NCBI GenBank assembly: GCA_012519125.1
Contig: JAAYQY010000057.1
Location: forward strand, 1-8,672
Length of the DNA stretch: 8,672 bases
Reading direction: 5' to 3'
Origin: Spirochaetales bacterium
Lineage (GTDB): Bacteria; Spirochaetota; Spirochaetia; Sphaerochaetales; Sphaerochaetaceae
The translations under genes and the position numbers were made by a program. Position 1 is the first letter of the stretch; each line of letters begins with the position of its first letter. Positions 6,449-8,672 of the stretch are shown in pieces. The notes under the pieces were generated by a model, which was given only the letters and a program-made list of their open reading frames with translations, had not been told where the DNA came from and did no database searches.

Positions 6449-7384
6449 CTAGAAATAGCCCAAGCCCATCAGGCTTGTGATCCAGAAGAAGAGGGTGAAA
6501 AGGGAGAAGGCCGTGGTGAAGACCACAATCTGGCCAGCAAGGTCGGCATCCCCATCCATCTGTTGCGCCATCGTGTAGGAAGATACGGCTGCAGGGGAAG
6601 CGAACATCGACATCAGCAGGATGAGCTCAAGGCCACGGAATCCTGCAAGAATGGAGATGGTCACTCCCACAGCCGGCACGATCAGCAACTTCCCCGCAAC
6701 AGCCAAAATAAGACTCTTTCGGTTGGCTTTCACAGAAGTGAAGGTCACCGATGCTCCCAAGATGATGAGGGCTAGAGGGGTTGCAATGTCAGCAATCTCG
6801 ATGAGTACGCGTTCCATTGCCAAGGGAAGCCGGACGGACGTGAGCGAACAGACCAAACCAAGAAAACCACCGATCAGAATCGGGTTGAGCAGGATTCCTT
6901 TGATGATCATCCCGAAGTTCGGTGTCTTTTTTCGAAAATACTCCAAGGCCACCACACTGGTGACGTTGACCATCGGTACAACCACTCCCACCATCAATGA
7001 AGCAAGGCCTGCACTGGCTCCCCCAAAGAGAGCAACCGCCATCGGCATGCCGAAGAAGATGAAATTGCTTCGGCAGATTCCTTGCACCATCACTCCTCTT
7101 CTCCGGTTCTCAGGTTCAATCATCGGGATGAATACCATGAAAAAGGCGTTCATCACCAGAATCGAAAGAATTGAAAACCAAAGTAACCGAAATGAGGTGA
7201 TGGTGGCGAAATCGGTTTGGTAGATATTTGAAAAGAGCAGAGTGGGAATGAAGACACGGAAAATGAGGTTGTTCATCTCCTTGAGTGTCTTCTGGCTGAG
7301 AAATCCCACACTCCTGAGTACATAGCCAAGCCCAATCTTGGCAAAAAGGGGAAACAAGACAGAGAAGGCTGTACTGAAGATCAT
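6449..7384 (-). CDS. AEC (auxin efflux carrier) family permease
   Basis: Inner-membrane transporter of the AEC family in the bile/arsenite/riboflavin transporter superfamily. Bacterial members are linked to organic acids such as malate or malonate, but many are uncharacterised. The 311 residues contain about ten hydrophobic segments, near residues 5-25, 38-55, 66-88, 106-121, 126-148, 158-181, 194-215, 224-248, 252-271 and 283-308, the expected five-plus-five layout. Family marks are RSNFIFFGMPMAVALFG (105-121), the TM6 stretch LLNPILIGGFLGLV (165-178), ATPLALIILGAS (201-212) and SPAAVSSYTMAQQM (263-276). There is no separate signal peptide. The start is supported by AAGGA (complement of 7391-7395), which overlaps the TAA of the upstream His-tailed gene, so the two are probably translated from one mRNA. 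The substrate is unknown. The galacturonate operon is on the other strand, so a uronate substrate is not supported. Confidence 0.93.
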   Translation of the reverse strand: MIFSTAFSVLFPLFAKIGLGYVLRSVGFLSQKTLKEMNNLIFRVFIPTLLFSNIYQTDFATITSFRLLWFSILSILVMNAFFMVFIPMIEPENRRRGVMVQGICRSNFIFFGMPMAVALFGGASAGLASLMVGVVVPMVNVTSVVALEYFRKKTPNFGMIIKGILLNPILIGGFLGLVCSLTSVRLPLAMERVLIEIADIATPLALIILGASVTFTSVKANRKSLILAVAGKLLIVPAVGVTISILAGFRGLELILLMSMFASPAAVSSYTMAQQMDGDADLAGQIVVFTTAFSLFTLFFWITSLMGLGYF

Positions 7385-7393
7385 GAGGATTCC

Positions 7394-8506
7394 TTAGTGG
7401 TGATGGTCATGATCGTGATCATGGTGGCAGGAACAATCCGGGCCATGCTCATGATCGTGATGGTGATCATGTTCAGCATACAGGTTCTCAAGCATCTCCA
7501 TGACGATTTTTTCCATCTCCTCTTTCTGCGTCCCTTCGACCACCATGATGCCTATCTGCTTGCCCATCTGACTGAGCAGGGTGAGGGTGCGCTTGCCAAA
7601 GCAGTGGATCGCCTGAGGTTTGCCCTCGTTCTCAAAAATCTCCAAGAGGCGAGCGATGAAAAGCCCATGCTCCTTCTCATAGTCCTCGACGATATAGACA
7701 TCGAGGATCATATGCGACTGTGGGTCGTAGATGAGGCTGAAGATCGGATAGACCGGTCGATCGCTTTGTTTGCCCATCATCGGCTCGGGAAGCAGTCCTA
7801 TCATATGGTAGTAGACCTTGCCCGGCTTGGCACGCATTCGCTTGAACGTAAGTTTTTTCTCTTCATTGGTGAAGTAGGCTTGGGGATACTCAAAGCCGTA
7901 TGCCTCATCCTGCAGCACCTTCGCGGTCACCGAGAAGCCCTCGCCATCGGCTGCTATGCAGGGGATGTACTCCTTCTTCTCTTGGTCTTTCAGACCCAAG
8001 GAGTCGAGCCAAGCAGAGAAACTGCTTGCCTTGCCATGCTTCTTGAATGCAGAAAAGTACTCTTTGGCAAACAGCAGCGAACGCATGATGAGAATCAGGT
8101 CCTCTGTCTCCTCATCAGTGAGATACCAAGGGAATTGGTACTGCAGCTTGCTGCGGAACTGGGGAAACCCCGTTGTCCCGAAGTCCACGCCGCTCTCTTC
8201 AACTTCCTTGAGGTCGGTCGGGTCCAGTTCGCTTGCATCACTTCCCAATATGGCCAGAAGGCACTCCTGCGCCTGCTGCAAATCCACATACTCCAGTTCG
8301 GAGGCATCATCCTCCTCCAGCGAGAGTGCAAGATACCCGGTCAGGCCCTTCTCACCACGGTAGGCAGCGAAAGCGTTCTCGACGATGGACACATAATAGG
8401 GGACACCCTTTGTGCCGAGAACACAGATCAGGTCGTTCTCCGAAAACAGGGTGTGAAGGGATGCTTCGCCATAGGCCTTGGCCAGGGAATACAGGGTCTT
8501 GTTCAT
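7394..8506 (-). CDS. DUF7309/DUF6930-like protein with His-rich metal-binding tail
   Basis: A soluble 370-residue protein of unknown function. The N-terminal part (about 1-110) starts with a predicted helix, then short strands around ENDLICVLG and GVPYYVSIVENAFAAYRGEKGLTGYLAL. This resembles, from memory, proteins whose N-terminal domain is called DUF7309. Residues about 190-330, with MIGLLPEPMMGKQSDRPVYP (235-254) and LIYDPQSHMILDVYIVED (258-275), resemble the DUF6930 type. These names are recollection, not a search result. The last 25 residues (346-370) contain 13 His, 6 Asp and the CSC element at 358-360, a likely zinc, nickel or copper binding tail. There is no signal peptide or membrane segment, so it is cytoplasmic. 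The start is fixed by AAGGAG (complement of 8513-8518) and a promoter just upstream. The permease gene follows after 9 bases and is likely cotranscribed. The tail may be a regulatory or metal-storage addition to an otherwise ordinary domain. The gene call is firm, the function unknown. Confidence 0.85.
   Translation of the reverse strand: MNKTLYSLAKAYGEASLHTLFSENDLICVLGTKGVPYYVSIVENAFAAYRGEKGLTGYLALSLEEDDASELEYVDLQQAQECLLAILGSDASELDPTDLKEVEESGVDFGTTGFPQFRSKLQYQFPWYLTDEETEDLILIMRSLLFAKEYFSAFKKHGKASSFSAWLDSLGLKDQEKKEYIPCIAADGEGFSVTAKVLQDEAYGFEYPQAYFTNEEKKLTFKRMRAKPGKVYYHMIGLLPEPMMGKQSDRPVYPIFSLIYDPQSHMILDVYIVEDYEKEHGLFIARLLEIFENEGKPQAIHCFGKRTLTLLSQMGKQIGIMVVEGTQKEEMEKIVMEMLENLYAEHDHHHDHEHGPDCSCHHDHDHDHHH
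7407..7461. repeat. Short direct repeat in the His-tail coding region
   Basis: The 13-base sequence TCATGATCGTGAT occurs at 7407-7419 and again at 7449-7461. The offset is 42 bases (14 codons), so both copies are read in the same frame and encode the matching His-Asp-His cores at residues 364-366 and 350-352. The stretch is also rich in GATC and TGATCA palindromes. It looks like an internally duplicated, length-variable low-complexity tail. Confidence 0.75.
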
Positions 8507-8523
8507 GTGATGCTCCTTTGCCC

Positions 8524-8552
8524 ATCATACCGGAAAGCCTCTCCTTATCCAA
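8524..8552 (-). promoter_or_regulatory. Sigma70-type promoter for the His-tailed protein and permease operon
   Basis: On the minus strand TTGGAT (complement of 8547-8552) is followed after exactly 17 bases by TATGAT (complement of 8524-8529), matching the consensus at four and five of six positions. Transcription would start near 8517-8518, right at the AAGGAG ribosome binding site, which gives a leader of only about 11-12 bases before the start codon at 8506. Confidence 0.6.
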
Positions 8553-8559
8553 GATAAAT

Positions 8560-8571
8560 CCCTAGGTAGGG
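8560..8571. promoter_or_regulatory. Inverted repeat between divergent promoters, possible operator
   Basis: CCCTA-GG-TAGGG forms a perfect five-base inverted repeat around a two-base centre. It lies just upstream of the minus-strand -35 and next to the expected -35 region of the plus-strand gene, a position where one regulator could act on both. It is short, so chance is possible and no regulator is identified. Confidence 0.3.
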
Positions 8572-8573
8572 TC

Positions 8574-8601
8574 TTTCACTCGACGTACAGTAGTGTATAC
8601 T
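8574..8601 (+). promoter_or_regulatory. Possible promoter of the gene at the right edge
   Basis: TATACT at 8596-8601 is a good -10. The -35 is weak: TTTCAC at 8574-8579 with a 16-base spacer is the best I see. The predicted start near 8608 would give a leader of about 15 bases, with GGGAG at 8611-8615 as ribosome binding site. The weak -35 suggests help from an activator, or that only the -10 is conserved. Confidence 0.4.
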
Positions 8602-8622
8602 TCACCAAATGGGAGATGATGC

Positions 8623-8672
8623 ATGACCGGAATCGAAAAACTACAACAAGCCAAGCGGTTTGACATGAAACG
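8623..8672 (+). CDS. Start of an unidentified gene, 3' partial
   Basis: An ATG at 8623, seven bases after GGAG at 8612-8615, opens a frame that runs to the window edge and reads MTGIEKLQQAKRFDMKR (the last codon is incomplete). The competing ATG at 8616 reaches a TGA within the window, so 8623 is the likely start. Only about 16 residues are visible, polar and probably helical, with no recognisable motif; I do not recognise the family. It is divergent from the His-tailed protein gene and has its own promoter-like -10. Confidence 0.55.
   Translation, partial: MTGIEKLQQAKRFDMK

Noticed and set aside
6461..6477. Hairpin CAAGCC-CATCA-GGCTTG as a terminator for the cupin transcript
   Set aside because: The stem is only six bases, it lies within the permease coding sequence, and neither strand has a T-tract after it.
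7397..7471. Repeated GATC/CATG-rich stretch as a CRISPR or origin-like iteron array
   Set aside because: The repeats are in phase with His and Asp codons of a real gene and are fully explained by the low-complexity tail; there are no regular spacers or AT-rich flanks.
7397..8557. 386-codon open frame on the plus strand, antisense to the His-tailed protein gene
   Set aside because: It covers almost exactly the real minus-strand gene, which has a promoter, a ribosome binding site and a sensible composition. The antisense product begins with Met/Val/Ile repeats generated by the His codons and resembles no family.

Overview
The window looks like ordinary chromosomal DNA from a fermentative, carbohydrate-using bacterium. 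It is slightly more than half G+C by eye, coding-dense, and has strong AAGGAG-type ribosome binding sites. The hexuronate enzymes, a KdgR-like IclR regulator and the Shine-Dalgarno use together fit a free-living spirochaete such as Sphaerochaeta best. A clostridial or other Gram-positive anaerobe is possible. The taxonomic guess is inference from general protein appearance, not a database match. I see no phage, IS, CRISPR, tRNA or rRNA signal.

Left part, plus strand (1-5080): a tight operon for D-galacturonate catabolism by the isomerase pathway. The order is uxaB (tagaturonate reductase, 5' end outside the window), uxaA (altronate dehydratase), uxaC (uronate isomerase) and an IclR/KdgR-type regulator. 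Gaps are 12, 24 and 4 bases, and the operon ends in a clear intrinsic terminator at 5051-5080. UxaC converts galacturonate to tagaturonate, UxaB reduces that to altronate, and UxaA dehydrates altronate to 2-keto-3-deoxygluconate (KDG). KDG or a relative is the likely ligand of the regulator.

Middle part, plus strand (5120-6442): a two-gene unit of a Gfo/Idh/MocA sugar oxidoreductase and a small single-domain cupin. The cupin resembles the all-histidine metal cupin TM1459. The spacing is 9 bases and the ribosome binding site overlaps the upstream stop. The substrate is unknown, but the position after the uronate operon suggests sugar or sugar-acid processing.

Right part, minus strand (8506 down to 6449): a second two-gene operon. 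It encodes a 370-residue protein resembling the DUF7309/DUF6930 type with an extreme His/Asp/Cys tail, then a ten-helix AEC (auxin efflux carrier) family permease. It converges on the cupin gene with 6 bases between stops and no visible terminator. At its head is a good minus-strand promoter, facing a divergent promoter-like element for a gene starting at 8623 that runs off the window. A 12-base inverted repeat lies between them.

I found no convincing undescribed system. The most open points are the function of the oxidoreductase/cupin pair and the His-tailed protein coupled to a permease.
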